A stretch of DNA of 30,977 nt, from NCBI GenBank assembly GCA_043764015.1, contig JAYUKY010000106.1, positions 1 to 30,977 on the forward strand, in the 5' to 3' direction. A program made the translations under genes and the position numbers. This stretch comes from JANYGM01 sp043764015 (GTDB taxonomy: Bacteria; Bacteroidota; Bacteroidia; Cytophagales; Thermonemataceae). The notes under the pieces were generated by a model. The model did not search any database, was not told the DNA's origin, and saw only the letters and a program-made list of their open reading frames with translations. This document shows, in pieces, positions 15,980 to 23,793 of the stretch. The stretch's first letter is position 1. Each line of letters begins with the position of its first letter.

Positions 15980-17170
15980 TTAGTACGCTAAAACGAAAGC
16001 TGTTTGATATTCTGCATATTTATTTTTGATTGCTGCAAGTCCTGCCTTTGCGTCAGCATCAGAAGCAAAATTACTGATAGCTACACGAAAAAGTTTACCA
16101 CCACCATAAGGCGCAATAATTTTCGCACCGTTTTCTCCTTGTCCTTTGAGTTTATTTAAGACATTATTAGCATTTCCTTGCACACCAAAACCGCCAACAA
16201 TTACATAAAAACGTCCTTGTTTGCTTTCTATAATTTCAGAATTGGTATTTGTATTCTCAACTGGAGGCGTAAGTTTTATTTCTTCTTTTTTGTCTTCAAC
16301 AGGCTTATTTTCCTCTGTTTTCTTATCTTCAACAATTTTATTTTCTTCTACTTTTTTATCTTCCGCAGGCTTATTCTCCGTAGGCTTATTTTCTTCTACT
16401 TTTTTGTCTTCTGATGTAGTTTCTTTATTTTCTGTGTTTTTATTTTTGTCTTTCTGGGCTAATTTATCATCTGTGAGTATAGTTCTGAAAGGGTTTTTGC
16501 TTGGGTCTATCACCAAAACATACAAAGCAATAGCCGAGATAATGCCCAGAGAGCCAATAGCACCAATAATACCCCAATTAGTTTTCTTATTTTCTTTATC
16601 TATTTCACTTGGTTTTTTGGTCGTTGTTGTGCCAGTTGCTGTATTTGTGTTATTAGCATTAAGATTATTTACTTTTGTAGCTCCTTTTGTGCCTGTTTTT
16701 GCCGTTGCGAGAGCCGTAAGAGCCGCACTTTCCGCTTTTATTTCGTCTTCTGTACGTTCTACTACTTTGCCAAAGATTTGAGGAAGCCCATAAGCATCAT
16801 TGAGATAGTTAAGTTCTGTTTCTGCCTTAAATTCCAACTGGTCTTCATATTGCAACACAAAGCTGCCCAACTGCGCCATAGGATACTTTTTGTGGATACC
16901 CAAATCAATTTTTACAGAGCTAACAAACTGCTTAACTTGCCCTTCTGCATCTTGCAAACTAACACCTTCCGTTTGTGCAATATATTCTTCCAAAATGCCG
17001 TTACTTACCTTTGGATTTTGTGAGAAGGAGATATTTTTGTGTGGTGGTGCAAATACGTGGGACGCAGGGTGTGCATCTGCGCTTGCATACGTAGCATGGA
17101 GCGTGCCTAAATCATTGATAATCAACTCATCACAATCAAAAAGCAAATCTTTTATATGTTTGGAAACCAT
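15980..17170 (-). CDS. HU-CCDC81-like and SPOR-domain membrane protein
   Basis: The ATG at 17170 (MVSKHIKDLLFDCDELIIND) is preferred over 17182. Residues 1 to about 130 contain two HU-CCDC81-like modules (VSKHIKDLLFDCDELIINDL and the KVSNGILEEYIAQTEGVSLQ segment), then a Thr/Asn-rich linker. One transmembrane helix follows at about 203-225 (WGIIGAIGSLGIISAIALYV). After it comes a low-complexity Lys/Glu/Pro spacer made of repeated KKVEENKP-type units, then a C-terminal SPOR domain (GRFYVIVGGFGVQGNANNVL to YQTAFVLAY). SPOR domains bind denuded septal peptidoglycan, so the protein likely spans from cytosol to wall and acts in division or wall remodelling (inference). The same domain order is seen in Bacteroidota proteins. 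Confidence 0.88.
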   Translation of the reverse strand: MVSKHIKDLLFDCDELIINDLGTLHATYASADAHPASHVFAPPHKNISFSQNPKVSNGILEEYIAQTEGVSLQDAEGQVKQFVSSVKIDLGIHKKYPMAQLGSFVLQYEDQLEFKAETELNYLNDAYGLPQIFGKVVERTEDEIKAESAALTALATAKTGTKGATKVNNLNANNTNTATGTTTTKKPSEIDKENKKTNWGIIGAIGSLGIISAIALYVLVIDPSKNPFRTILTDDKLAQKDKNKNTENKETTSEDKKVEENKPTENKPAEDKKVEENKIVEDKKTEENKPVEDKKEEIKLTPPVENTNTNSEIIESKQGRFYVIVGGFGVQGNANNVLNKLKGQGENGAKIIAPYGGGKLFRVAISNFASDADAKAGLAAIKNKYAEYQTAFVLAY

Positions 17171-17179
17171 AGGAATACA

Positions 17180-17207
17180 CAATTACGAATTAACAATTAC
17201 GAATTAC
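17180..17207 (+). repeat. Heptad array upstream of the SPOR gene
   Basis: Four consecutive units, CAATTAC, GAATTAA, CAATTAC, GAATTAC, run in the same GARKTRY-like pattern as the other arrays. A TACAAC sequence follows at about 17226, offset from the register found in the five best elements. Confidence 0.6.
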
Positions 17208-17390
17208 GAGATAATAGTAATTCAATACAACTCAAAACTTTCTCAAATATCTAAAAAAAAAACAATATTTAAAACTTATTTGTCACTTATTTATCTAAAA
17301 AATATTTTTTATTTTTCTTTATTTGTTTTTAATAATTTTTATGTGGTTTTAATTCGTTTATAATCAAGGTTTTAATTTTATAAATAAAAT

Positions 17391-17421
17391 TTTGTTTAAT
17401 ACTTTTATTTTTGTACTTTTG
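17391..17421 (+). promoter_or_regulatory. Consensus promoter far upstream of the DUF349 gene
   Basis: TTTG (17391-17394), 19 nt, TACTTTTG (17414-17421), then CACC, is one of the best promoter matches in the window. Transcription would start near 17428 and run through the 11-bp repeats towards 17789. Confidence 0.65.
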
Positions 17422-17518
17422 CACCCTGATATTTTTTTGAGAAGTTTCTCACAATTATATTTTTTTTATACAAAAAAATTACTATTATTGCTAAAATTAA
17501 AATCAGCTAAGTAATTAT

Positions 17519-17553
17519 GAATTTTTAATTGTGAACTGTGAATGAATACAAAA
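17519..17553 (+). repeat. Heptad-repeat element
   Basis: Units GAATTTT, TAATTGT, GAACTGT, GAATGAA (17519-17546) lead without a gap into TACAAAAT, in the same register as the element at 15910. Confidence 0.65.
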
Positions 17554-17559
17554 TAAGTA

Positions 17560-17592
17560 ATAACAAAGTTATAACAAAGTTATAACAAAGTT
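17560..17592 (+). repeat. Three perfect 11-bp tandem repeats
   Basis: ATAACAAAGTT occurs three times head to tail. Each unit contains the dyad TAAC-AAA-GTTA, and 11 bp is close to one helical turn, so identical faces would be presented to a bound protein. The position upstream of a gene suggests an operator or leader element; the binding protein is unknown. Confidence 0.75.
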
Positions 17593-17738
17593 ATTAGACA
17601 TCATTTTGACATTTGCAGGACATAAAACCAATTATAGACTTCTACTATCACCTAGTAACGCATTGAATATCATCACAGAAAATTACTAATTGCAGAGAGA
17701 AATAACTAAATTATCAACAACAAAAAACGTTAATGATT

Positions 17739-17757
17739 GATAATGATTTGCATTATT
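17739..17757. promoter_or_regulatory. Fur-box-like dyad before the DUF349 gene
   Basis: GATAATGATTTGCATTATT matches the classical 19-bp Fur consensus at about 15 positions and lies 31 nt before the ATG at 17789. In such AT-rich DNA a chance match is possible, and DUF349 genes are not known iron-regulated genes. Confidence 0.25.
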
Positions 17758-17788
17758 TTTCTTTTACTTAAAATTATCAAAACAACTT

Positions 17789-19072
17789 ATGAACACTTAT
17801 GAACACGAAACCAATTTTGGTTACATTTTAGACAAAAAAGTTTACTTAAAAGCCTTTTTAGACCAACCAGACAAAGAAATTGGCACAGTAAAAGAAACAA
17901 ACGAAGCAGCAATAGAATATTTTGAAAAAAAATACCAATTAGCTATCCAAAAAGTGCAAGACCTACAAAAAATGATAGCTGAAGCTGAAAATAAAGGCTC
18001 ATATTTGATGAAACTGCTACATTTGAAAGACTCTCTGTTGGATTTTAAGGGTATGGGAGATTTTGCGGTGCTAATTACGGCACTAGAAGGAGAAGAAAAA
18101 ATTTTGCGTGGGCTTGTGGCAAATAACCGCTCCAAAAACTTTGAAATCAAACAAGAAATTGTTTATACAGCACAAGCCGCTTTTGAGCAAGAAGACATAG
18201 AAGATGCCAACGAAATCTACAAAGAACTCAAAAATAGGTGGATAAAAACAGGTTTGGCTGATGAAACAAGTGAGAAAACACTAGAAGCGGAGTTTAATGA
18301 TTTGTTTGCAAGATTTATAGAAAAAAGACGAGATTTTTTCAAAAGACGTAACGAAGAAATTAAAGACAGACTAGAAAGATACAAGGATATTTTAGATGTT
18401 CTTTTTCCTTTGCGTTTTTCTAAAAAACTAGAAGAAGCCGCAGAGACCTACAAAGAAGCACAACAAGTATGGAAAGATGTGGGTGTTGTGCCTGCTATCA
18501 AAATGAAAAAACTGTGGGACAAATTCAAAAAAGTAAATAATGAATTTTTCTTCCGTTATAAGCAATTTAAAGCAGGTGTGCCTGTAGATGAGATTAAGCC
18601 ACTTTTCCAACAAGAAAATGTACGTGATAGAATGGATATTTTGTGCAAACAAGCTGAAGCATTGATTGGCTTAAACACAAATGAAGCACTAGAAGATGGC
18701 AAAAAATTACTGATTGCGTGGAAAGATTTAAGTAAAGTTTATAAACGACTTGATGAAACTTTTTCAAACCGTTTTCGTAATGCTTGTGACCGTATTTTTG
18801 AAGAGGGCTATCTTATCAAACTTGTCAAAAGGAAATATCCTGATTTTGACGAAAAACCAAAAATAGACCAATTCCGTATCAAAACCAGCTTTATGCGTGA
18901 ACTTTTGCGCAAAGACGAAATGGAGTTAAGAGTGGCAGAAAGCACTTTTCATTCTGAAATTTCAGAACTAGAACGTGGCGCAAAAGAATATGCCATAGCT
19001 ACACAAAAACGTAAGTTAGGTGTAAAAAAACAGATTTTAACCGAGTTTGAGGCATCTCTAAAAGCCTTGTGA
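17789..19072 (+). CDS. DUF349-domain protein
   Basis: The 427-residue protein is nearly all helical and highly charged. Repeated DUF349-type units are visible: YKELKNRWIKTGLADETSEK with LEAEFNDLFARFIEKRRDFF, YKEAQQVWKDVGVVPAIKMK with LWDKFKKVNNEFFFRYKQF, and LLIAWKDLSKVYKRLDETFS with NRFRNACDRIFEEGY. Each has the family's W...G......LW..F....D.FF shape. The family is widespread but its biochemical role is not settled. The start at 17789 is in frame with FGYILDKKVYLKAFLDQPDK; a second ATG nine bases later is out of frame. The upstream leader is unusually long (see 17183-17788). A large hairpin begins inside its stop codon. Confidence 0.85.
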   Translation: MNTYEHETNFGYILDKKVYLKAFLDQPDKEIGTVKETNEAAIEYFEKKYQLAIQKVQDLQKMIAEAENKGSYLMKLLHLKDSLLDFKGMGDFAVLITALEGEEKILRGLVANNRSKNFEIKQEIVYTAQAAFEQEDIEDANEIYKELKNRWIKTGLADETSEKTLEAEFNDLFARFIEKRRDFFKRRNEEIKDRLERYKDILDVLFPLRFSKKLEEAAETYKEAQQVWKDVGVVPAIKMKKLWDKFKKVNNEFFFRYKQFKAGVPVDEIKPLFQQENVRDRMDILCKQAEALIGLNTNEALEDGKKLLIAWKDLSKVYKRLDETFSNRFRNACDRIFEEGYLIKLVKRKYPDFDEKPKIDQFRIKTSFMRELLRKDEMELRVAESTFHSEISELERGAKEYAIATQKRKLGVKKQILTEFEASLKAL

Positions 19073-19166
19073 TGTGTGAAGTGTGAGGTGTGATATTATG
19101 ATGTAAATACAGTTTTATATGGAAAATATCACACTTCACACCTCACACCTCACACTTCACACATCA
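19070..19166. repeat. Long heptad hairpin overlapping the DUF349 stop codon
   Basis: A 24-bp perfect inverted repeat joins 19070-19093 with 19143-19166. The arms are heptads: GATGTGT, GAAGTGT, GAGGTGT on the left and five CACACTT/CACACCT/CACACAT units on the right, so the right arm has about two extra units. The left arm starts at the TGA stop of the DUF349 gene. The centre contains AAATACAGTTTTATATGG. Confidence 0.85.
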
Positions 19167-19190
19167 TATATCACATATTAAAAAAATCCT

Positions 19191-19412
19191 ATGTATTGGA
19201 CATTAGAATTAGCCTCTTACCTTGAAGATGCCCCTTGGCCCGCAACAAAAGAAGAATTAATAGATTTTTCTATCCGTTCTGGCGCACCATTAGAAGTTGT
19301 AGAAAATCTACAAGAATTAGAAGATGACGGTCAGCCCTACGAAAGTATTGAAGAAATCTGGCCTGATTATCCTACAAAAGATGATTTCTTCTTTAATGAA
19401 GATGAATATTAA
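19191..19412 (+). CDS. DUF2795-family small protein
   Basis: The 73-residue acidic protein MYWTLELASYLEDAPWPATK, continuing EELIDFSIRSGAPLEVVENL, QELEDDGQPYESIEEIWPDY and PTKDDFFFNEDEY, is full length for the DUF2795-type proteins strongly conserved in Bacteroidota. Family function is unknown. It is probably cytosolic, with no signal or membrane segment. It is followed by a heptad element and a strong terminator, so it forms the end of a plus-strand unit that could start at the DUF349 promoter, although the hairpin at 19070-19166 separates the two genes. Confidence 0.9.
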   Translation: MYWTLELASYLEDAPWPATKEELIDFSIRSGAPLEVVENLQELEDDGQPYESIEEIWPDYPTKDDFFFNEDEY

Positions 19413-19413
19413 G

Positions 19414-19449
19414 TAGTTGTGAGTTTGGAATTGTGAGTTAATACAAAAA
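19414..19449 (+). repeat. Heptad-repeat element downstream of the DUF2795 gene
   Basis: TAGTTGT, GAGTTTG, GAATTGT, GAGTTAA (19414-19441) run directly into TACAAAAAT, again in the fixed register. It begins at the stop codon. Confidence 0.65.
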
Positions 19450-19485
19450 TACAGTTTAAAGCAATTTTAACACTACATCAACACC

Positions 19486-19515
19486 AAAAAAGTCTGCTAA
19501 ATAGCAGACTTTTTT
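19486..19515 (+). terminator. Intrinsic terminator after the DUF2795 gene
   Basis: A 14-bp perfect stem (19486-19499 with 19502-19515, AAAAAAGTCTGCTA type) closes a very short AA loop and ends in T6. Confidence 0.9.
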
Positions 19516-19548
19516 GATTGTTGTAATAGCTTAATAATCAAGAATTCA

Positions 19549-19578
19549 CATTCGTACCTCGTACTTTTTACTTCGTAC
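19549..19578 (-). repeat. Heptad array at the end of the DinB gene
   Basis: The minus strand reads GGTAC, GAAGTAA, AAAGTAC, GAGGTAC, GAA: units of the GAGGTAC subtype seen at 8598-8632. It lies just past the stop codon at 19583 and lacks the TACAAAAT end. Confidence 0.55.
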
Positions 19579-19582
19579 CTGC

Positions 19583-20158
19583 TTAAATTTGCGTGTTTTC
19601 AGCCTGTAAAACGTGCCTTTCTATGTGGAAAACCACAAAACGAAAAGTATCACCCAAGCTAAATTTAATTAGTTTTGTGATTGATATGGGCGTTTTTGCT
19701 TTCATCATATCAATTTCTTTTTCTCTTGTTTTTTCTAATAACAGTCTGAGAGTATCTAGTTGTGCCGAAAAAGTGATAATTGTTTGATAATCAAGCCCTG
19801 AATTTACAGGCATTTTATTTTTTGGAGCTTTCATTTTCTTAATTTTGCCATTTTTTACTTGGATAAAATCAACAAATATTTCTCCAAAAAAACCACTATT
19901 AAAAGTTTGATTAACAATACTTTGACTTTGCAGTGTTTGTTTTTCAATGGCTTTTTCAATAGTTTTTTGGATTTCTGGAAGATAAAAATTTCCATACAAA
20001 TTCAAATGCTCCAAACACTCCAAAACGCTCCAAGAAAGGGTATTTTTCTTATAATTGAGCTTTTCAAGCGGTAATTTTTGAAGATTTTTTACAGAAATTA
20101 TTGATTTTTCTAAGTTTATTAAAAGTTCGTTTATAAGGTTTTTTTGTGCTATTTTCAT
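19583..20158 (-). CDS. DinB-family protein
   Basis: The 191-residue protein has the four-helix DinB fold. The N-terminal helix is followed by SWSVLECLEHLNLYGNFYLP, which contains the first metal-ligand His. The C-terminal FRFVVFHIERHVLQAENTQI supplies the H...H pair that completes the usual three-His metal site. A Lys-rich loop (KMKAPKNKMPVNSG) is typical of the DinB_2 subgroup in Bacteroidota. DinB-type proteins are putative metal-dependent enzymes, often bacillithiol- or mycothiol-dependent transferases elsewhere; the substrate here is unknown. The ATG at 20158 gives the expected N-terminus. It is downstream of the Crp/Fnr gene on the same strand with a 70-bp gap. Confidence 0.85.
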   Translation of the reverse strand: MKIAQKNLINELLINLEKSIISVKNLQKLPLEKLNYKKNTLSWSVLECLEHLNLYGNFYLPEIQKTIEKAIEKQTLQSQSIVNQTFNSGFFGEIFVDFIQVKNGKIKKMKAPKNKMPVNSGLDYQTIITFSAQLDTLRLLLEKTREKEIDMMKAKTPISITKLIKFSLGDTFRFVVFHIERHVLQAENTQI

Positions 20159-20228
20159 TGTTACAAGGTTATTAAGTTGGTTATTTTTTATGCAAAATTA
20201 GGCAATAAAAACAACTATTACCTTGATT

Positions 20229-20774
20229 TCAATCAAGATTTTGGTTTTTACGAATACGGCTAAGCGTTTCTGGGGTCATACGCAGGTATGAGGCAATATA
20301 TTTTAATGGAATTTCTTTAAATAAATCTGGGCTACGCTTTAAAACTCTTTCTAATCTCTCTGAAAATGAAGTAGTTAGCAAATCAATTTCTCTTTCTAAC
20401 TGTTGTGCAACAGCTAACTCTAAAAAAGTAGTATATTGTTGTAGATTTTCTAAATTCTCATTAATAAACTCTTCAAAGCACTTTTTTGGCATTATTTTTA
20501 TAGTTGATTTTCTAATAATATCAATGCACAACTTAGAAGGTTTCTCTGTCAGAAAAGAAGGCAAAGAATTGATAAAGTAGCCTTTATAGCCTAATCTTAT
20601 GGTTTGCTCTTCATTTTCGTTCATCAAAAAAACCCTTATTGCACCCTTCTCTACAAAATATATATTTCGTTCAATTTCTCCCTCTCTCAATAAAAAATCA
20701 CCTCTTACGAAGTCTTTTTTTGTAGAAATTTTGTCAATAACTTGTAATATTTTGCCTTGAAAAGTTAGTTTCAT
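20229..20774 (-). CDS. Crp/Fnr-family transcription regulator
   Basis: The 181-residue protein has an N-terminal cyclic-nucleotide-binding-like jelly roll (FVRGDFLLREGEIERNIYFV, EKGAIRVFLMNENEEQTIRL) and a long dimerisation helix (LENLQQYTTFLELAVAQQLE). It ends in a C-terminal helix-turn-helix (IPLKYIASYLRMTPETLSRI followed by RK). The phosphate-binding cassette of true cAMP receptors (GE...RSA) is replaced by YKGYFINSLPSF, so cAMP binding is unlikely. This short subgroup with the TPETLSRIRK end is common in Bacteroidota. Its ATG is 24 bp downstream of yidD on the same strand, and its targets could include the neighbouring DinB gene (inference). Confidence 0.92.
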   Translation of the reverse strand: MKLTFQGKILQVIDKISTKKDFVRGDFLLREGEIERNIYFVEKGAIRVFLMNENEEQTIRLGYKGYFINSLPSFLTEKPSKLCIDIIRKSTIKIMPKKCFEEFINENLENLQQYTTFLELAVAQQLEREIDLLTTSFSERLERVLKRSPDLFKEIPLKYIASYLRMTPETLSRIRKNQNLD

Positions 20775-20798
20775 TTGTTTGTGAAGATGTTTTTGATT

Positions 20799-21035
20799 TT
20801 ATTGGTCATTTATTTTTTCATTTTTTGGTGGCACTGGGTCGTGTCCGTGTCCGCCCCAAGGATTACAACTCAAAATGCGTTTTATACCCAAATAAAGCCC
20901 TTTAAAAACACCGTGAGTTTGCAACGCCTCTACCATATACGCAGAACAAGTAGGCGTATAACGACACGAAGGCGGAAAAATAGGCGAAATAAAATACTGA
21001 TAAAAACGTACCAATAAAATTAATATTTTTTTCAT
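20799..21035 (-). CDS. yidD: Membrane protein insertion efficiency factor YidD
   Basis: The 78-residue protein carries the YidD signature: an N-terminal hydrophobic or amphipathic helix (ILLVRFYQYFISPIFPPSCR), the CRYTPTCSAYMVEAL motif with its conserved Cys residues, and GIKRILSCNPWGGHGHDPVP. YidD assists YidC in inserting proteins into the inner membrane. In many genomes yidD adjoins rnpA, rpmH and yidC, but here it is separated from them and precedes a Crp/Fnr gene with a 24-bp gap. Confidence 0.95.
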   Translation of the reverse strand: MKKILILLVRFYQYFISPIFPPSCRYTPTCSAYMVEALQTHGVFKGLYLGIKRILSCNPWGGHGHDPVPPKNEKINDQ

Positions 21036-21108
21036 TTATTTTTGGTTTTATTGATAATAAGCATAAAGTTTTATTCAATTATCTAAAATTATCCATAGTA
21101 TTGGAAAA

Positions 21109-21699
21109 TTATGGTATATTATAATTTGGAACTTGAACCTTTAATTTCTTATTATTTTTTTTTAATATTTTAATCTCTTTTGCAAATTTTTTTAGCTGAA
21201 TATCATCAACGTACAAAAACGTTAAATTTTTAAGAGTAGCTATTTCATGTGGAAAAATGTCAAATTTAATACCTTCTAGCCATAAACTATGTAGTTTTTT
21301 TAGTTTTTCTATTTCTTTTGGAAATCTTTCAAATGGATTATCTACCAAAATAAGTGTCTGTAAATTGCTCATTTTGCCTATTTCTGCGGGAAGTTCTTTT
21401 ATTCCCTGACAAATCAAATCAAGTCTTTTTACTTTTTTAAGTATTTTTATTGACTTTGGTAAATAGGTTATCTTTTTCTGTGAAATGTAAAATGAAACTT
21501 CCTTAATTCTTGTAAGTAAGCCTTTTATGGGTGCGTTTTGTTGTAAAAATGGGTATAATTCCTCATAATCTTCCAAAGAACATTTTACGTATTTCTCAAA
21601 TTCTTCCTTAAAATTTTGTGCCAATGTAAGCCCCAAATGCGCATTATCTGGATTATCACTTCTAAGCAAATCAAGCAGGTTTTTAAATTCTTTGGTCAT
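21109..21699 (-). CDS. Leucine-rich-repeat protein
   Basis: The 196-residue protein has an N-terminal helical part (LLDLLRSDNPDNAHLGLTLA) typical of Bacteroidota LRR proteins, then about four repeats of roughly 23 residues: ITYLPKSIKILKKVKRLDLI, IKELPAEIGKMSNLQTLILV, FERFPKEIEKLKKLHSLWLE and FDIFPHEIATLKNLTFLYVD. No signal peptide or membrane segment is visible, so it is likely cytosolic and acts in protein binding. Partners are unknown. It is divergent from typA and shares its upstream region. Confidence 0.85.
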   Translation of the reverse strand: MTKEFKNLLDLLRSDNPDNAHLGLTLAQNFKEEFEKYVKCSLEDYEELYPFLQQNAPIKGLLTRIKEVSFYISQKKITYLPKSIKILKKVKRLDLICQGIKELPAEIGKMSNLQTLILVDNPFERFPKEIEKLKKLHSLWLEGIKFDIFPHEIATLKNLTFLYVDDIQLKKFAKEIKILKKNNKKLKVQVPNYNIP

Positions 21700-21735
21700 A
21701 ATTTTTAGCTTTTCAAAAATTCACAATTAAAAACA

Positions 21736-21766
21736 TTGCAAATCTAAATAAATTTACGTACTTTTG
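21736..21766 (+). promoter_or_regulatory. Promoter of typA
   Basis: TTG (21736-21738), 20 nt, TACTTTTG (21759-21766) and CACC form a near-ideal Bacteroidota promoter 40 nt before the typA ATG. On the other strand two heptad-like units (TAATTGT, GAATTTT) precede it near 21715-21730. Confidence 0.7.
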
Positions 21767-21805
21767 CACCAAAATTAAATCCTTTAGAAATTTTCAGCAA
21801 AATAT

Positions 21806-23608
21806 ATGCAAGAGATACGCAACATAGCTATTATTGCCCACGTTGATCACGGCAAGACTACCCTCGTAGATAAGATTATCCACGCCTCAAAACTTTTTAG
21901 AGATAATCAAGCATTTGATGACCTTATCCTAGACAACAACGACTTAGAGCGTGAGCGTGGCATTACAATCACTTCAAAAAACGTATCTGTACGCTATAAA
22001 GGCGTGAAAATCAATATTATAGATACACCAGGTCACTCCGACTTTGGCGGTGAGGTGGAACGTGTGTTGAAACTGGCTGATGGCGTTTTGCTACTTGTAG
22101 ATGCATTTGAAGGACCTATGCCACAAACTCGTTTTGTGCTTACAAAAGCTCTAGAACTAGGCTTAAAACCTGTTGTAGTTATCAATAAAGTGGATAAATT
22201 GAACTGTCGCCCTGACGAAGTTCACGAGTCTGTTTTTGATTTGATGTTTAACTTAGGCGCAACACAAGAACAATTGGATTTCCAAACGGTTTACGGCTCT
22301 GCCAAGCAAGGTTGGATGAGTAGAGATTGGAAAGTGCCTACAACTGATATTATTGCTCTTTTGGATACTGTTTTGGAAGCAATCCCACCTGCGCCAAGCC
22401 CAGAAGGAAGTGCACAAATGCAAATCACCTCATTAGATTATTCTTCATTTATTGGACGAATAGCTATTGGTCGTGTACATAGAGGTGTTTTGCGTGAAGG
22501 CGCACAAATGGGAATGTTTAAGGCTGATGGTAGCTTTAAAAAGGTAAAAATCAAAGAATTACAATCTTTTGAAGGTCTTGGAAGAGTGAAAGTAGAGGAA
22601 GTAGTGGCAGGTGATATTTGTGCTGTTATTGGTATTGAAGATTTTGAAATTGGTGATACAATTACAGATTTGGAAGGTGCAGAGCAACTTCCTCGTATTT
22701 CTATTGATGAGCCTACAATGAGTATGCTTTTTACTATCAATAATTCTCCGTTTTTTGGAAAAGATGGTAAATTCGTAACGTCTAGACATTTGAGAGATAG
22801 ACTTTATAAAGAAATTGAAAAAAATCTTGCTTTACGTGTTCAAAACACAGATTCTGAAGATAGATTTTTGGTCTATGGTCGTGGAATTTTGCATTTGTCT
22901 ATCCTTATTGAAACAATGCGTAGAGAAGGCTATGAATTGCAAGTTGGTCAGCCACAAGTACTTTACAAAGACATTGATGGTAAAAAATGTGAGCCAATAG
23001 AAATTTTGGTAGTTGATGTGCCAGAAAGTGTTTCAGGGAAAGTGATTGAACTTGCTACCCAACGTAGAGGAGAACTTATGATTATGGAGCCAAAAGGTGA
23101 TTTGCAACATTTGGAGTTTAGTATTCCTTCTCGTGGTATCATTGGTTTGCGTAATGCGGTACTTACGGCTACGCAAGGTGAGGCTATTATGACGCACCGT
23201 TTCCAAGATTACCAACCTTTCAGAGGTGAAATCCCAGAACGTACAAGTGGTTCTCTTATTTCTAAGGATATGGGACCTACAACGGCATATTCTATTGACA
23301 AATTGCAAGATAGAGGTGTGTTTTTTGTTGATCCAGGAGAAGAAATTTATATGGGACAAGTGATTGGCGCACATACAAGAGGTTCTGACCTTGTTGTAAA
23401 TGTCCAAACTGCTAAAAAATTGACTAACGTTCGTGCCTCTGGTACTGATGATAGCGCAAGAATTGTTCCAAAAGTACAGTTTTCTTTGGAAGAAGCATTA
23501 GAATACATACAAAAAGATGAATATGTAGAAGTTACGCCACTCGCTATTCGTATGCGCAAGATTTACCTTGACGAAAACGAAAGAAAACGTATGGAAAGTA
23601 AGTTCTAA
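21806..23608 (+). CDS. typA: Ribosome-associated translational GTPase TypA/BipA
   Basis: The 600-residue protein is the full length of TypA. It has all GTPase motifs near the N-terminus: HVDHGKTTL (G1), RGITI (G2), DTPGHSDFGGEV (G3) and NKVDK (G4). EF-G-like domains III and V and the TypA-specific C-terminal part (QDYQPFRGEIPERTSGSLIS, then PGEEIYMGQVIG) follow. TypA binds the 70S ribosome and helps ribosome assembly and stress adaptation, notably at low temperature. The ATG at 21806 gives MQEIRNIAIIAHVDHGKTTL, the canonical start. It is monocistronic, with a strong promoter and terminator. Confidence 0.98.
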   Translation: MQEIRNIAIIAHVDHGKTTLVDKIIHASKLFRDNQAFDDLILDNNDLERERGITITSKNVSVRYKGVKINIIDTPGHSDFGGEVERVLKLADGVLLLVDAFEGPMPQTRFVLTKALELGLKPVVVINKVDKLNCRPDEVHESVFDLMFNLGATQEQLDFQTVYGSAKQGWMSRDWKVPTTDIIALLDTVLEAIPPAPSPEGSAQMQITSLDYSSFIGRIAIGRVHRGVLREGAQMGMFKADGSFKKVKIKELQSFEGLGRVKVEEVVAGDICAVIGIEDFEIGDTITDLEGAEQLPRISIDEPTMSMLFTINNSPFFGKDGKFVTSRHLRDRLYKEIEKNLALRVQNTDSEDRFLVYGRGILHLSILIETMRREGYELQVGQPQVLYKDIDGKKCEPIEILVVDVPESVSGKVIELATQRRGELMIMEPKGDLQHLEFSIPSRGIIGLRNAVLTATQGEAIMTHRFQDYQPFRGEIPERTSGSLISKDMGPTTAYSIDKLQDRGVFFVDPGEEIYMGQVIGAHTRGSDLVVNVQTAKKLTNVRASGTDDSARIVPKVQFSLEEALEYIQKDEYVEVTPLAIRMRKIYLDENERKRMESKF

Positions 23609-23627
23609 TTTCAATCATATTTAAAAT

Positions 23628-23662
23628 AAAAAGCCTTTCAAGTAAATTTGAAAGGCTTTTTT
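23628..23662 (+). terminator. Intrinsic terminator of typA
   Basis: A 14-bp perfect stem (23628-23641 with 23648-23661, AAAAAGCCTTTCAA type), a 6-nt loop and a T6 run lie 20 bp after the typA stop. Confidence 0.92.
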
Positions 23663-23793
23663 GTTTGCGTTATTTTGTGTATTTTATGCTGATAAGATGA
23701 GTTTTACTACAAAAGTACATAGAATTATATATCTATTTTTTTATACCGCATAAATTATTTTTTCATAAATTCTCCTAATTCAAGTAATAATTC

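Larger units (their letters stand above)
17183..17788. other. 606-bp intergenic region between divergent genes
   Basis: No ORF with coding character is seen here. From left to right it holds the end of a heptad array, a very AT-rich stretch (17240-17400), a consensus promoter (17391-17421), a heptad element (17519-17553), three 11-bp tandem repeats (17560-17592), and a Fur-box-like dyad (17739-17757) before the DUF349 start. The promoter lies about 370 bp upstream of that start, so there is a long untranslated leader or a small RNA gene. Confidence 0.6.

Noticed and set aside
16221..16781. Plus-strand ORF of 186 residues opposite the SPOR gene
   Set aside because: It is the antisense of a low-complexity Lys/Glu spacer, giving an artificial Ser/Leu/Phe-rich sequence.
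17560..17592. CRISPR repeat or plasmid iterons
   Set aside because: The units are 11 bp with no spacers, and no Rep or cas gene is nearby; a regulatory repeat is simpler.
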